NCBI RefSeq assembly: GCF_023715155.1
Contig: NZ_JAMBNQ010000036.1
Span: 1 to 54,656, forward strand
Direction of reading: 5' to 3'
Length of the DNA: 54,656 bases
From: Neobacillus mesonae
GTDB taxonomy: Bacteria; Bacillota; Bacilli; Bacillales; Cytobacillaceae
How positions within the stretch are numbered: the first letter of the stretch is position 1; each line of letters opens with the position of its first letter. The notes under the pieces are model-generated. The model was not told where the DNA came from. It made no database searches and saw only the letters and a list, made by a program, of their open reading frames with translations. The position numbers were made by a program, and so were the translations under genes. Positions 27,983 to 35,639 of this stretch are shown in pieces.

Positions 27983-28783
27983 TTGACCGCAAAAATAGTT
28001 ACTTTTGGAATCAGTAAAGGCGGATGCTCTAAGTCCACTAGCAGTGGGATTACATCTTATCTTCTGAGTAAAGATGAGAGGGTTTTAGCTATTGATATGG
28101 ATGGGCAAGGAAACTTAACCAGCTTTTTAACCGGTGAATATGATATATGCACTGTATTTGAAGAGAGAACTATTTTGGAAGCCATTATAAATGGTGATGC
28201 AAGGCCATATATTATTAAAATCAACAAAAATCTTGATTTAATTCCGGCTAACGATTTTCTTGCCACGCTACCAAGAAAAATGTTTGAAAATCATCTTAAA
28301 TTAGATGCTTTACAGAGCGCCCTAGAGCCAGTTATGGACGATTATGATTGGATTATAATTGATACTCCACCTGCACTTTCTGAGCAAACTGTTATTCCAC
28401 TAAGTACATATTCAGAGGCAGGGAGTTATGCTGTAGTAATGTTTGACGGTTCCATGTTTGCTTATTATGCTATTCCAAAGTTTTTAGAAATTATCGAAGG
28501 GGCAAAGGAACGTTATAATCCTACCTTAGAAACAGCCGGTATTCTATTTTCATTAATTGATGCTAGAGCCAAGGAAAACGAAGTAATGATTGAAGCTGTT
28601 GAGGAGGATTATCCTAATTTAAAATTCGATACCATTATAAAAAGAAAAGCTTCTACTAGACGGTTAGCGATTGAAGGCTTTGATGGCAACTCAGAGTTAC
28701 GAAATGCGTTAGAATATTATGTTCCATTTGTGAAGGAGTTGAAAAAACGTGTCAGCCAAAAACAACCTCAAGGATCGAATTAA
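27983..28783 (+). CDS. parA: ParA-family plasmid partition ATPase
   Basis: A Walker-type ParA/Soj ATPase of about 266 aa. The deviant Walker A is KGGCSKST, with the signature lysine, followed by VLAIDMDGQGNLTSFL (motif A') and DWIIIDTPPALSEQT (Walker B). There is no N-terminal HTH domain, so this is a small type Ib-like ParA. I start at TTG 27983 because AGGAG lies 8 nt upstream. The frame is open to GTG 27974, which overlaps that site. It overlaps the next gene by 35 nt, giving a parA-parB operon behind the AT-rich palindrome region. Confidence 0.92.
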   Translation: MTAKIVTFGISKGGCSKSTSSGITSYLLSKDERVLAIDMDGQGNLTSFLTGEYDICTVFEERTILEAIINGDARPYIIKINKNLDLIPANDFLATLPRKMFENHLKLDALQSALEPVMDDYDWIIIDTPPALSEQTVIPLSTYSEAGSYAVVMFDGSMFAYYAIPKFLEIIEGAKERYNPTLETAGILFSLIDARAKENEVMIEAVEEDYPNLKFDTIIKRKASTRRLAIEGFDGNSELRNALEYYVPFVKELKKRVSQKQPQGSN

Positions 28784-29246
28784 GAAACCAAATGCTACCC
28801 AAGCATTCTTTAATTCATATGAAACTAATACTGATGACGATAGCAATATTGAGAAAAATAAAAATGAAGATATTGCTAATGATGCAAATAAAAAGGTAAA
28901 TAACAATAAAGCCGAAAATGATATTGAACTTAAAAACGTTAATAATAATATTGAGAAAACTAATGCTATAAATAATGACAAAACATATGTTAATGATAAC
29001 AATGTTGTTAATATCATTGATGTTGATCATGTTGAAGACGATGAATATCTTAGGGAACTAGCTACAGGAAAAAAACCAATAAAAAAGAAAAACAAGAAAG
29101 TTTTCACTTCGTTTTATATGGATCCAGACTTAGCTGTAATTGTTGACAAAATAGCAGCAAGAGGCGAAAAAGGAGACAAATCAAAATTAATTAACTTGGG
29201 AATAAGAAAATTGTTAGAAGAATATGGGGCTATTGAAAAAAAATAA
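28749..29246 (+). CDS. ribbon-helix-helix centromere-binding partner (ParB-like)
   Basis: A 165-aa protein. The basic N-terminus includes NNLKDRIKKPNATQAF, the middle 60 residues are Asn/Asp/Glu-rich and disordered (NNNKAENDIELKN), and the C-terminal 45 residues form a ribbon-helix-helix domain: VFTSFYMDPDLAVIVDKIAA, then GDKSKLINLGIRKLLEEYG. Small plasmid ParB partners of type Ib ParA have such RHH domains, and an N-terminal arm that stimulates the ATPase. GTG start inside parA with AAGGAG upstream. A strong terminator follows. Confidence 0.8.
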   Translation: MSAKNNLKDRIKKPNATQAFFNSYETNTDDDSNIEKNKNEDIANDANKKVNNNKAENDIELKNVNNNIEKTNAINNDKTYVNDNNVVNIIDVDHVEDDEYLRELATGKKPIKKKNKKVFTSFYMDPDLAVIVDKIAARGEKGDKSKLINLGIRKLLEEYGAIEKK

Positions 29247-29317
29247 GCTTATTCTATATTTATTTTATAAAAAACATTGAGTTAATAAGATTAATTATTC
29301 ATAATCCAACCGATTAT

Positions 29318-29350
29318 GGGACTCCCTTATTAAAGGGTGTCCTTTTTTAA
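29318..29350 (+). terminator. terminator of the par operon
   Basis: GGGAC-CCCTT pairs with AAGGG-GTCC (one bulge on each side) and is followed by TTTTTT. Confidence 0.85.
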
Positions 29351-29399
29351 TTATAAATAAAGTTTCTATTATTGGACAAACATCTAACACCTTGCCATT

Positions 29400-29700
29400 T
29401 TCAATAGTTGTAATTGAAGTGACCAGTCTAAATTACGTTTATATATAATACATCAACAACAATATAATATATGTTAGCAATAACAATTAATTTATAATTA
29501 AGATTGTTATCATTACTGATGATAAACATAATTACACCGTATAAGGCTGCCGCTAAAGAATAGCGAAGCGAAGTAAATAAATCCTTTTTCGAATGGTGTT
29601 GGAAATTCTTAGGATCCATACTGTTCAAAATAGATTTTTTAAAAATATATTTGTAATTTGTATGTATAAAAGATTAATAACTTGGGAAACATGTAGATAA
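29400..29700. other. AT-rich gap with one ATATATGTTAGCAATAAC element
   Basis: No gene called. A 66-codon minus-strand frame (29428-29628) has no ribosome site and is not accepted. CAACAACAATATAATATATG (29453-29472) followed by TTAGCAATAAC resembles the dispersed AT-rich elements around the par locus. Confidence 0.35.
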
Positions 29701-29727
29701 GGAAAGAAAAAACGGAGGGGAATATAA

Positions 29728-29877
29728 ATGGGTTTAGAAAATAATCAACTCTTATCTGAATTTATTCATAACGATCGATTTGATCTCAATTCCTATCTTA
29801 CTTATCTAATTGACCAATTGAAGGATGTATCAAAGCAAGGGGAAGATAAAATAAATCAATGGATTGCAACAAAATAA
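29728..29877 (+). CDS. small 49-aa hypothetical protein
   Basis: An ATG preceded by GGAGGGGAATATAA, a strong site, opens a 49-codon frame that starts MGLENNQLLSEFIHNDRFD. It is soluble and helical, ends INQWIATK and matches no family I know. It probably forms one transcription unit with the next small frame, up to the terminator at 30079-30120. Confidence 0.6.
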   Translation: MGLENNQLLSEFIHNDRFDLNSYLTYLIDQLKDVSKQGEDKINQWIATK

Positions 29878-29968
29878 GCTGCACTTAAAAATGAACCGGT
29901 CCACAACCACCAAAATATTGATATTGATTGAATAAATAGCCTTAGAAATAAGAAGAAAGATGTTAGTA

Positions 29969-30058
29969 ATGGGAATTTCTAAATACATGCTAATGTTATT
30001 GATGTACATCTTAGGAGTTCGTTATGGAAAAAAGCAACAAAGAGGGATATTTTCTTAA
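29969..30058 (+). CDS. 29-aa membrane micropeptide
   Basis: The frame starts MGISKYMLMLLMYILGVRY and ends with a basic tail (GKKQQRGIFS). It has one hydrophobic stretch and a positively charged end, the look of small membrane peptides and type I toxins. An in-frame ATG at 29960 would add three residues, with GAAGAAAG before it. The ribosome site is weak and the call is tentative, but a strong terminator follows 20 nt after the stop. Confidence 0.35.
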   Translation: MGISKYMLMLLMYILGVRYGKKQQRGIFS

Positions 30059-30078
30059 CCAATATTTGAATATATATA

Positions 30079-30120
30079 GAAAGGATCGTTTACCCAATAT
30101 AGGGACGATCCTCTTTTTTA
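30079..30120 (+). terminator. strong intrinsic terminator
   Basis: AAGGATCGT (30081-30089) pairs with ACGATCCT (30105-30112), followed by CTTTTTTA. It closes the unit of small genes after the par operon. Confidence 0.85.
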
Positions 30121-30236
30121 CCCAAAGATTGTTTACGAGATAATACCTTATTTCAAATTTACAAATTAGAATTCGAATTCTCTTTACCATTATTGATACT
30201 GCTGACTAAAAATTTGGATTCATTCCTACAACCTTT

Positions 30237-30387
30237 TCATCCCAGTAAAGCAAGATAGGCAACAAGATTTGTTAAATCATGGTTCATCTTTTCTTTGTTA
30301 TATAAATCATCTTCTAATATCATGTTCAATATGGCAATACTTTAAATTTAATCCTACAATTTCTTCTTTACGATTTAAATCAACCAT
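30237..30387 (-). pseudogene. small protein gene of about 50 codons with a frameshift
   Basis: An ATG at 30387 with GAAGGATG upstream opens MVDLNRKEEIVGLNLKYC. One frame over, the reading continues MILEDDLYNKEKMNHDLTNL, then VAYLALLG and a stop at 30237. The total of 151 nt is one base off a multiple of three. Together the two parts look like one small helical protein broken by a single-base indel. Not recognised. Confidence 0.4.
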
Positions 30388-30587
30388 TTTTAACACATCC
30401 TTCAATAAAGTCTATTTAAGTATTCGCTCACCATAAGTTGATATTTTCCTTAAGACCTCTCCATTTTGCCCAGGGAATCATGATTTTTAATAAAAATCTT
30501 TTAGCAAAAGAGTTTTATACTTTTCAAAGCGTTAAATCCTTTCCAAAATAAAACCCCATATTCTTATCCTGGGAGGCAGCACTACAA

Positions 30588-30790
30588 ACTGTAAGAAGGA
30601 AGACAACTTTCTAACAGTTTGTACGTGTCGCTTTGGCACTAAATGGCCCGATAACCACGGTCTGTAAGGCTAGAGCCAACATTCCGTAGGTTCCTGTTCC
30701 ATTTACGGCATGCCGCCGTACCAAACGAACCTAAGACCCAAATACATAATGGCCATAGGAAAGCAGCCTTCAGGCTGCTATTTTTTGTTT
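30588..30790 (+). ncRNA. candidate structured RNA or oriT-like element upstream of radC
   Basis: A GC-richer stretch in an AT-rich region. A long hairpin at 30591-30629 has arms ACAAACTGT-AGAA and TTCT-ACAGTTTGT. A second element has GGTTC (about 30690) paired with GAACC (about 30727) around an inner ACGGC / GCCGT stem. The stretch ends in a textbook terminator (AGCAGCC-TTCA-GGCTGCT-ATTTTTT, 30761-30786) on the plus strand. No reading frame fits. A terminated, folded transcript is the simplest reading; a transfer origin is the alternative. Confidence 0.5.
30760..30787 (+). terminator. terminator of the candidate ncRNA
   Basis: AAGCAGCC and GGCTGCT form a stem with a TTCA loop, followed directly by ATTTTTT. 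Confidence 0.85.
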
Positions 30791-30831
30791 ATTTTTCCCT
30801 TTTGCCTTACGAATCGTAAAACATCGCAAGC

Positions 30832-30975
30832 CGTCTAATCCTTCATCCGTTAGGGCACCCGAACCTTCCCGGCTGAAAGATAAGACGGCTATTCGGCCAA
30901 TCAAGGGGCAAAAAAGTTTTTTTCCTTAAGGGGCGCTTACGCAACAGAAAAAAACTTTTTATGCTAATCCCTTGA
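30832..30975. repeat. nested long inverted repeats upstream of radC
   Basis: AAGCCGTCT (about 30826) pairs with AAGACGGCT (about 30880). A second structure has outer arms TCAAGGG (30901-30907) / CCCTTGA (30969-30975) and 14-bp perfect inner arms AAAAAGTTTTTTTC (30911-30924) / GAAAAAAACTTTTT (30947-30960). The loop holds GGGGCGCTTACGC. Such nested arms may act as an RNA attenuator, a nicking region or a single-strand origin (inference). Confidence 0.6.
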
Positions 30976-31099
30976 CCGACCGCCTATGCGTGTTTTTCGT
31001 TTCTCCATGCCAAAGGGGAAAAATAATTCCCTTTGGGGAAATTATTCGCTTCGCAAGGCAAGAAAAATGAAAAAACAAAAAGAAAGGGAGTTAGGAAAA

Positions 31100-31552
31100 A
31101 TGGAATTTATGTCAATCTTTGAAGTAGTACGAATCAAGCAGGAAATTAAGGAATCTCAGGAGCCGTTTGTACAGTATTCTATCCGCTCACCAGAAGATGC
31201 GCAGCAGTTAGCAGCTTCTTACATAGCGGATGAGGACCGGGAAGTGCTACTTGTGTTGATGCTAAATACGAAAAATCAGGTAGTAGGGTTACATAGAGCC
31301 CATGTAGGGAGTTTAAATTCAAGTATTGTTCATCCTAGAGAGGTAATGAAATGCGCTATTCTCAATAATGCAGCATCAATTATCATTAGTCATCAGCACC
31401 CAAGCGGAGACCCCACCCCTAGCAGAGAAGATATTGAAGTAACCAAAAGGCTTGCAGAAGCAGGGAAAGTTTTAGGAATCGAAGTGCTTGACCATATTAT
31501 TGTCACACATACCGGTAAGCACGTTAGCTTAAAGGAAAAAGGATATCTCTAA
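31100..31552 (+). CDS. radC: RadC-like JAB-domain protein (plasmid type)
   Basis: A 150-aa JAMM/JAB protein lacking the N-terminal helix-hairpin-helix part of chromosomal RadC, a shortened form typical of plasmids and integrative elements. The metal-binding motif is SHQHPSGDPTPSREDIEVTKRL near residue 98, with LDHIIV after it and VHPREVMKCAILNNAASIII before it. The open frame reaches back to 30986, but AAAGGGAG lies 9 nt before ATG 31100 and a strongly structured non-coding segment lies upstream. Function is not settled; such genes are common in the leading regions of conjugative elements. Confidence 0.88.
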   Translation: MEFMSIFEVVRIKQEIKESQEPFVQYSIRSPEDAQQLAASYIADEDREVLLVLMLNTKNQVVGLHRAHVGSLNSSIVHPREVMKCAILNNAASIIISHQHPSGDPTPSREDIEVTKRLAEAGKVLGIEVLDHIIVTHTGKHVSLKEKGYL

Positions 31553-31567
31553 AAAACTATGTATCTA

Positions 31568-31593
31568 GCAAAGGGGAACTTTCCCCTTTGCAT
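31568..31593. terminator. hairpin after radC
   Basis: GCAAAGGGGAA and its near-perfect complement CCCCTTTGC are separated by CTTT-type loop bases. There is no clear T tail, so termination is uncertain. Confidence 0.45.
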
Positions 31594-31739
31594 TGAAGAT
31601 AATTTATCATTATTTGGTATTTCAGATTAAAGATGTGAAGAAGAATTGGGAGAGGGGAGTTTGCCCTTAAAAAATACTGGATTAATCAGCATCAATTTTT
31701 CACCAACGAATGGTAAAAAACATCCGTTTTTTTTGATTA

Positions 31740-31790
31740 TAAAACGCAGGCATCGAACCTGCTTTACGGTTGCTAGCGCAACCATTTGAA
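31740..31790 (-). other. tRNA-like remnant (T-arm and a second hairpin)
   Basis: On the minus strand, GCAGGTTCGATGCCTGC forms a T-arm-like 5-bp stem with a TTCGATG loop. Just before it GGTTGCGCTAGCAACC forms another hairpin. No D-arm or acceptor stem could be paired, so this is at most a tRNA fragment or look-alike, not a gene. Confidence 0.25.
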
Positions 31791-31821
31791 AGAAGGCTCA
31801 AGGGAGAAAGGAAACCACTTG

Positions 31822-32475
31822 CTAAGGCAAATGGTCCATTCCATCATTAAGTAAACCGGGTATATTTTGTCTTAAGCGTTTTTTATTGATCTCCCTTAAA
31901 TTGTTCGCAACTGGAAGGGCCCACGAAGGAAGGGGATGCGCCTGGTAGGTGATACAACCATCATTTATTTCTAATACAATATCACCACGGTCTTCGCTAT
32001 TATCGATTAAAATCAGATTATCAATCATATGGGCATACTTGTAAAGATGTTTGAAAGAGGTGGTATTTCTTCTAAGGATATCTTCAGTTGGAATGTTGTG
32101 GCCGCCATTTTTCACTCTCATGGCTACCCTTTCAATATTTTGGTTTACATGACGAAGAGCAACATAAAACATGGTGACTTCATATCCCATCTTTTTTGCT
32201 TCTTGAATTTGTCTGATGGCATTGGTCCCAGCAAGTGTTGTCTCAATTGAGAAATCTTTACCTTCTTTCATGTACTTTTTAACGGATTTAATCACTTCTT
32301 TACCAGCAGCTAATCTTTTACTTTCTGGATTTTCCGAATCGATTCTTCTGGCAATTGCATCAGGGTCAAGATTTATATCAAGACCTATTTTATCAATGAT
32401 TAAGTTGCGGAAGGTGCTTTTTCCACTTCCATTATTGCCGGCGAATACAAAAAAGATTGGTTGATGCGAATGCAT
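31822..32475 (-). CDS. zeta-toxin-like kinase
   Basis: A 217-aa P-loop protein. GNNGSGKST (Walker A) near residue 13 is followed by NLDPDAIARRI and the family's FSIETTLAGTNAIRQIQEAKKMGYEVTMFYVALRHVNQNIERVAMRVKNGGHNIP stretch (positions about 75-130). This is the zeta toxin/AAA family thought to phosphorylate UDP-N-acetylglucosamine-type sugars (known for zeta/PezT). It overlaps the upstream 64-codon gene by one base (TAATG), typical for a toxin-antitoxin pair. The gene looks intact. Confidence 0.82.
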   Translation of the reverse strand: MHSHQPIFFVFAGNNGSGKSTFRNLIIDKIGLDINLDPDAIARRIDSENPESKRLAAGKEVIKSVKKYMKEGKDFSIETTLAGTNAIRQIQEAKKMGYEVTMFYVALRHVNQNIERVAMRVKNGGHNIPTEDILRRNTTSFKHLYKYAHMIDNLILIDNSEDRGDIVLEINDGCITYQAHPLPSWALPVANNLREINKKRLRQNIPGLLNDGMDHLP

Positions 32476-32669
32476 TAAGATTCACCATCTTTTTGAAACG
32501 GAATAACATTCCCATTCGGAAATTCCTTTACAAGTTTCCCGTTCTTTTCATATATGATATAGGTGTTGTTCACTTTTGCATCAATTCTTGCTCGTTCACC
32601 CGTCATTTTTGCCCATTTACCAATCCAGGCATATTTTCGCTTAGGTTCACTGTTTTGTTCCTCTAACAT
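32475..32669 (-). CDS. putative antitoxin partner of the zeta-like kinase
   Basis: A 64-aa basic protein starting at ATG 32669, with AAAGGTGGTG upstream. The C-terminal part NNTYIIYEKNGKLVKEFPNGNVIPF is a small beta-hairpin unit. It does not resemble the helical epsilon antitoxin, and no HTH domain is present. Its position directly before and overlapping the kinase gene makes it the likely antitoxin (inference from context only). Confidence 0.65.
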   Translation of the reverse strand: MLEEQNSEPKRKYAWIGKWAKMTGERARIDAKVNNTYIIYEKNGKLVKEFPNGNVIPFQKDGES

Positions 32670-32764
32670 ATAAAACACCACCTTTGTTTCATTATATCAG
32701 ATTCTAACCTCATTTTATAAGTAGTTCTCATAGGCCTATTTAAAGAAATGTAAATATTGTTACC

Positions 32765-32840
32765 ATTAAAAACGTCACGCTATTATCAATAACATATATA
32801 TCATTAATAACATTAAGAATAACATATATGTTAATAATGC
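32765..32840. repeat. AACATATAT(G)TTAATAA repeat cluster
   Basis: TATCAATAACATATATATCA, then TTAATAACATTAAGAATAAC and ATATATGTTAATAATG lie in a row within 75 bp and match the AT-rich palindromic elements around the par locus. They lie in a gene-free gap (32682-33110). Confidence 0.55.
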
Positions 32841-33110
32841 ATTCATCCTCATTTTTTAATTTAAAAGACTATAAAATTTATGTTTACAAAAATGTATACA
32901 AAATATAAGTAACATTACTATCGGTTATTACCATCTAAGTTCCATTGGACATAACGGCTTATTCACGCAATTTGTTGTATGTGTACAATGATAATAATTA
33001 TTAGGTCTTCAAGTATCAGAAATAAATTATTAGATTCTTTAGCTGGAGGTTACCCGGTGATGCTGTCCTCAGCTAAAGATAAAATTTAATCACTTCTAGT
33101 AATTGATTTT

Positions 33111-33215
33111 TTAGCGAATCTCTACTTTAACCAATTTCACTCCGGCCTTTTTTGCATCTTTCACTGCTTTTTTTATCTGTTTTGATACATTTTTCCCCTT
33201 ATTTTTTTTCGGCAT
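33111..33215 (-). CDS. 34-aa lysine-rich micropeptide
   Basis: The frame opens with MPKKNKGKNVSKQIKKAVKD and ends AKKAGVKLVKVEIR, giving about 13 Lys in 34 residues. GGAAAGATAGGAAT lies upstream of the ATG at 33215. Such a strongly basic peptide is likely to bind nucleic acid or membrane (inference). Not recognised. Confidence 0.5.
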   Translation of the reverse strand: MPKKNKGKNVSKQIKKAVKDAKKAGVKLVKVEIR

Positions 33216-33383
33216 ATTCCTATCTTTCCTTCCTTTAAGAGAATTGTAGTAACCATTATTCCCTTATTCTAAAAAAATATTCAAAAGGGTTCTATTCTTC
33301 CTCCCCCCTTACTATATATCTAATAAAACATGGAAAAATGGAAAAGTGACCATGAGGTAAATAAAAAAATAGAGGGGGGAGTC

Positions 33384-33878
33384 TTGAAAGTGGAGAGCTT
33401 AAATCCGATGTTCCAAAACGCAAATAACAAAAAAATAATTTCAAAAAAAGAAGTTGTAGAAAAAAAAGTTCCTGAATATCAGCAAAAGAAAAAAAGAAAA
33501 ACACGATCAGATAAGTGTCACAATATAAAATTCCCTGTAACACCCATTATGCAGATGAAGCTGCGCACCTACTGTAAACAAACAAAGAGATTTTACCAAA
33601 GGGAAGATGGACAAGCCCTCAGTCAAACCGCTTTTAATACTTCACTTTTACAATTTGGATTACATCATATGGAAATAGTTGACTGGAATATTGACTATGA
33701 AGATACAAAAATATATATGCATACCATGCTAAAAGAAAGTCTTTATCAAACCATTGGAGGGCCTTATGGTCTTGCTATTCAGAAGCAGCTTTCCGAACGC
33801 AAAGTTGTTTTCTTTATTATGATGAGCGTCATAAATTGGATTGAAAAGGGTGGTTCTCTTGAAGAAATCTTACAGTAG
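33384..33878 (+). CDS. unknown 164-aa basic protein, possible RHH-type DNA binder
   Basis: A low-complexity basic N-terminus (KKEVVEKKVPEYQQKKKRKTR, positions about 30-50) is followed by a ribbon-helix-helix-like stretch (HNIKFPVTPIMQMKLRTYCK, then ALSQTAFNTSLLQFGL) and a helical C-terminus. Start at TTG 33384 with GAGGGGGGA just upstream; GTG 33390 is the alternative. It overlaps the next gene by 20 nt, so the two form a cassette. A replicon or transfer accessory role is conceivable by context. Confidence 0.65.
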   Translation: MKVESLNPMFQNANNKKIISKKEVVEKKVPEYQQKKKRKTRSDKCHNIKFPVTPIMQMKLRTYCKQTKRFYQREDGQALSQTAFNTSLLQFGLHHMEIVDWNIDYEDTKIYMHTMLKESLYQTIGGPYGLAIQKQLSERKVVFFIMMSVINWIEKGGSLEEILQ

Positions 33879-34488
33879 ATTAAATCTTCTTCAAAGAAAA
33901 TTACAAGGCCTGTCTCCCTCTAAAGGCTTATTTGACTATATATTCGGCAACCGAAGGTACCTAAAGATTATTATTGGATATTATGATTATATTAGAGGGG
34001 AAGTATTTATTGACGATATGTTCGATATGTATGAAGACGTCCCACATGGGTTTAATTTGGCTGTCCTTATTCATCTTCTTTATAAGGATTTCTTGAACCA
34101 AATCAAAAAAGGGAATATAAACAAACAGGTTGCTGGGTTTTTAATGTCAAAAAAAGAACAATACATGGGGGAGGTAAAAGTAGAAAAAAGAGTGATGAAG
34201 GCATTGTCGGATCACTTATTTACATTCGAAACCATTGAGAAGGAAGTCATTGAGGAAGACTTTGAAAAAGAAAAGAAAGCCCATATCACAATACAAATGA
34301 AAGAAACGGAAATCCTAAGAGGAGAGATCTTCCTTCATGACCTTTCCCCATATCTTAACGACCAACACATAACCATTGAGGATTTATTAACGATTCTTTA
34401 TTTAGATTTCATTGCTCAAGTAAAAGAGGAAGGGAATTCTGTTAAAGTTCAAAAAAACATTCTTTCTCACCTGAAATCAGCACAATAA
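33859..34488 (+). CDS. unknown 209-aa protein with an internal duplication
   Basis: Two stretches of about 60 residues resemble each other: YIRGEVFIDDMFDMYEDV with LLYKDFLNQIKKG near residues 38-95, and ILRGEIFLHDLSPYLNDQ with LYLDFIAQVKEEG near residues 145-200. The shared pattern is IxRGExFxxD, a helix with LYxDFxxQxK, and a final helix. It is soluble. TTG start at 33859 with AAAGGGTGG before it. Not recognised. It is co-transcribed with the preceding RHH-like gene. Confidence 0.65.
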   Translation: MKKSYSRLNLLQRKLQGLSPSKGLFDYIFGNRRYLKIIIGYYDYIRGEVFIDDMFDMYEDVPHGFNLAVLIHLLYKDFLNQIKKGNINKQVAGFLMSKKEQYMGEVKVEKRVMKALSDHLFTFETIEKEVIEEDFEKEKKAHITIQMKETEILRGEIFLHDLSPYLNDQHITIEDLLTILYLDFIAQVKEEGNSVKVQKNILSHLKSAQ

Positions 34489-34689
34489 TGATCCAGGTGA
34501 GAAACCATTATTTTTTAAGCGGATGGTGTACTATATAGCTTTTCTAATAAATCCCTCTGAATTAGACATTTAAACATTATATTTATTATCGAATTTTCCA
34601 AAAATATCTAAGCTAAAAATCCTCTTTTTCCTGCCTTAAATTCACTTATAAATATTAAACTCTTTATTTTGCCTCTACATTTCTTAATG

Positions 34690-35124
34690 TTATTCAAGCT
34701 TAAAGAACAATCCACCGGTGCATTTAATTGGTAAACTAGGAATCTCTCCAGCCTGCTTAATCTCTTGTTCACCAGGAATTAGTTGTTTTTCTGCACTGTC
34801 TATATGTTGCTTTAAGATTTTATCAGTGTTGTTTACTGCGTCTCCTTCGTTATTTGAAACCATTTCAATGTTCTTCTCTTCTTTTATTCCCTTATGAGAC
34901 TGATTTAGCCATAAACTCTGTTCCTCGAGTAACCAAGGAGCAGGGGGGATAGGGACGTCTCTCTTTTTGTAAGAATTTAATAATAAATGAAACTCCTTAG
35001 AATGTGCAGCCGCAAAAAGGGCACCTCTTATAATTTGATTCCGGTCTAAATGAGTCGCATGAAATAAAGAATCTACATAGTCTCTAAATAATTCATCATA
35101 TCGTACAGTCGGTCTATATACCAC
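34690..35124 (-). CDS. unknown 144-aa protein
   Basis: The N-terminal 65 residues VRYDELFRDYVDSLFHATHLDRNQIIRGALFAAAHSKEF are helical and could be an RHH- or HTH-type fold. The rest (PPAPWLLEEQSLW, then Glu/Asn-rich) is probably disordered and ends GGLFFKLE. GTG 35124 is chosen because GGGGG lies 7 nt upstream; the frame is open to 35181 without a better site. It is divergent from the XRE gene across the TGACGTC repeats. Confidence 0.5.
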   Translation of the reverse strand: MVYRPTVRYDELFRDYVDSLFHATHLDRNQIIRGALFAAAHSKEFHLLLNSYKKRDVPIPPAPWLLEEQSLWLNQSHKGIKEEKNIEMVSNNEGDAVNNTDKILKQHIDSAEKQLIPGEQEIKQAGEIPSLPIKCTGGLFFKLE

Positions 35125-35230
35125 TGTAAAACCCCCAATCATATGATAAGAAACAATAACCATGAATAACCATTTTGCCAATCATCCATAAAATTCCCAT
35201 TCACCTAATTCCTCAAAAATATCACCCTTC

Positions 35231-35264
35231 TTTTGACGTCCATTGACGCCATATGACGTCCTTT
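35231..35264. promoter_or_regulatory. operator-like triplet of TGACGYC repeats at 10-bp spacing
   Basis: TGACGTC at 35234 and 35254 and TGACGCC at 35244 are exactly 10 bp apart, so the same face of the helix is presented three times. They lie in the gap between the divergent 144-aa gene and the XRE gene, as an operator for one of the products would. Confidence 0.6.
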
Positions 35265-35384
35265 AGTACAAGATATGATGATAAGCCTGTCCAATATTCC
35301 CAACTTTTTGGGATTCAATTGAATATTAATGGGATTTTCAGTCGAGACTGTTTGTACAAAAAAATGAAAGGGGAGAAGTTTATC

Positions 35385-35609
35385 ATGTGGGGTATAGGAA
35401 AACGGAGAAGTAAATTGGGAAAGTGGATGGATCACAACGGGCTAGAACAGAAAGATCTCGCAAAAAATGCCAATATCAGTAAAAATACAGTTACGAAAGC
35501 ATGCAGTGATAGTGACTACATCCCTCGTCAAGACGTCATAAAAAAGATATTGAAGGCAATAAGAAAAATAGACCCGAATGCGAAAATGAGTGACTTTTGG
35601 GATTTATAA
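35385..35609 (+). CDS. small XRE-family regulator of plasmid/phage type
   Basis: A 74-aa helix-turn-helix protein. The pattern GKRRSKLGKWMDHNGLEQKDLAKNANISKNTVTKACSDSDYIPRQDVIKKILKAIRKIDPNAKMSDFWDL (positions 4-73) is the Bacillus phage/plasmid XRE type that ends in ALRKIDPxxxxxDFW. AAAGGGGAGAAG lies just before ATG 35385. The TGACGYC repeats upstream are its probable operator, suggesting autoregulation and control of the divergent gene. Confidence 0.85.
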   Translation: MWGIGKRRSKLGKWMDHNGLEQKDLAKNANISKNTVTKACSDSDYIPRQDVIKKILKAIRKIDPNAKMSDFWDL

Positions 35610-35639
35610 ATTATTTTCCTTTTCACCTATTATTTATTT

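Noticed and set aside
28709..29030. 102- and 71-codon minus-strand frames opposite the RHH gene
   Set aside because: Shadow frames of the Asn/Asp-rich coding region.
31740..31800. tRNA gene
   Set aside because: Only a T-arm and one other hairpin can be paired; the D-arm and acceptor stem are missing.
33292..33543. 83-codon minus-strand hydrophobic frame
   Set aside because: It is opposite the basic N-terminus of the 164-aa gene and is a Lys-rich shadow.
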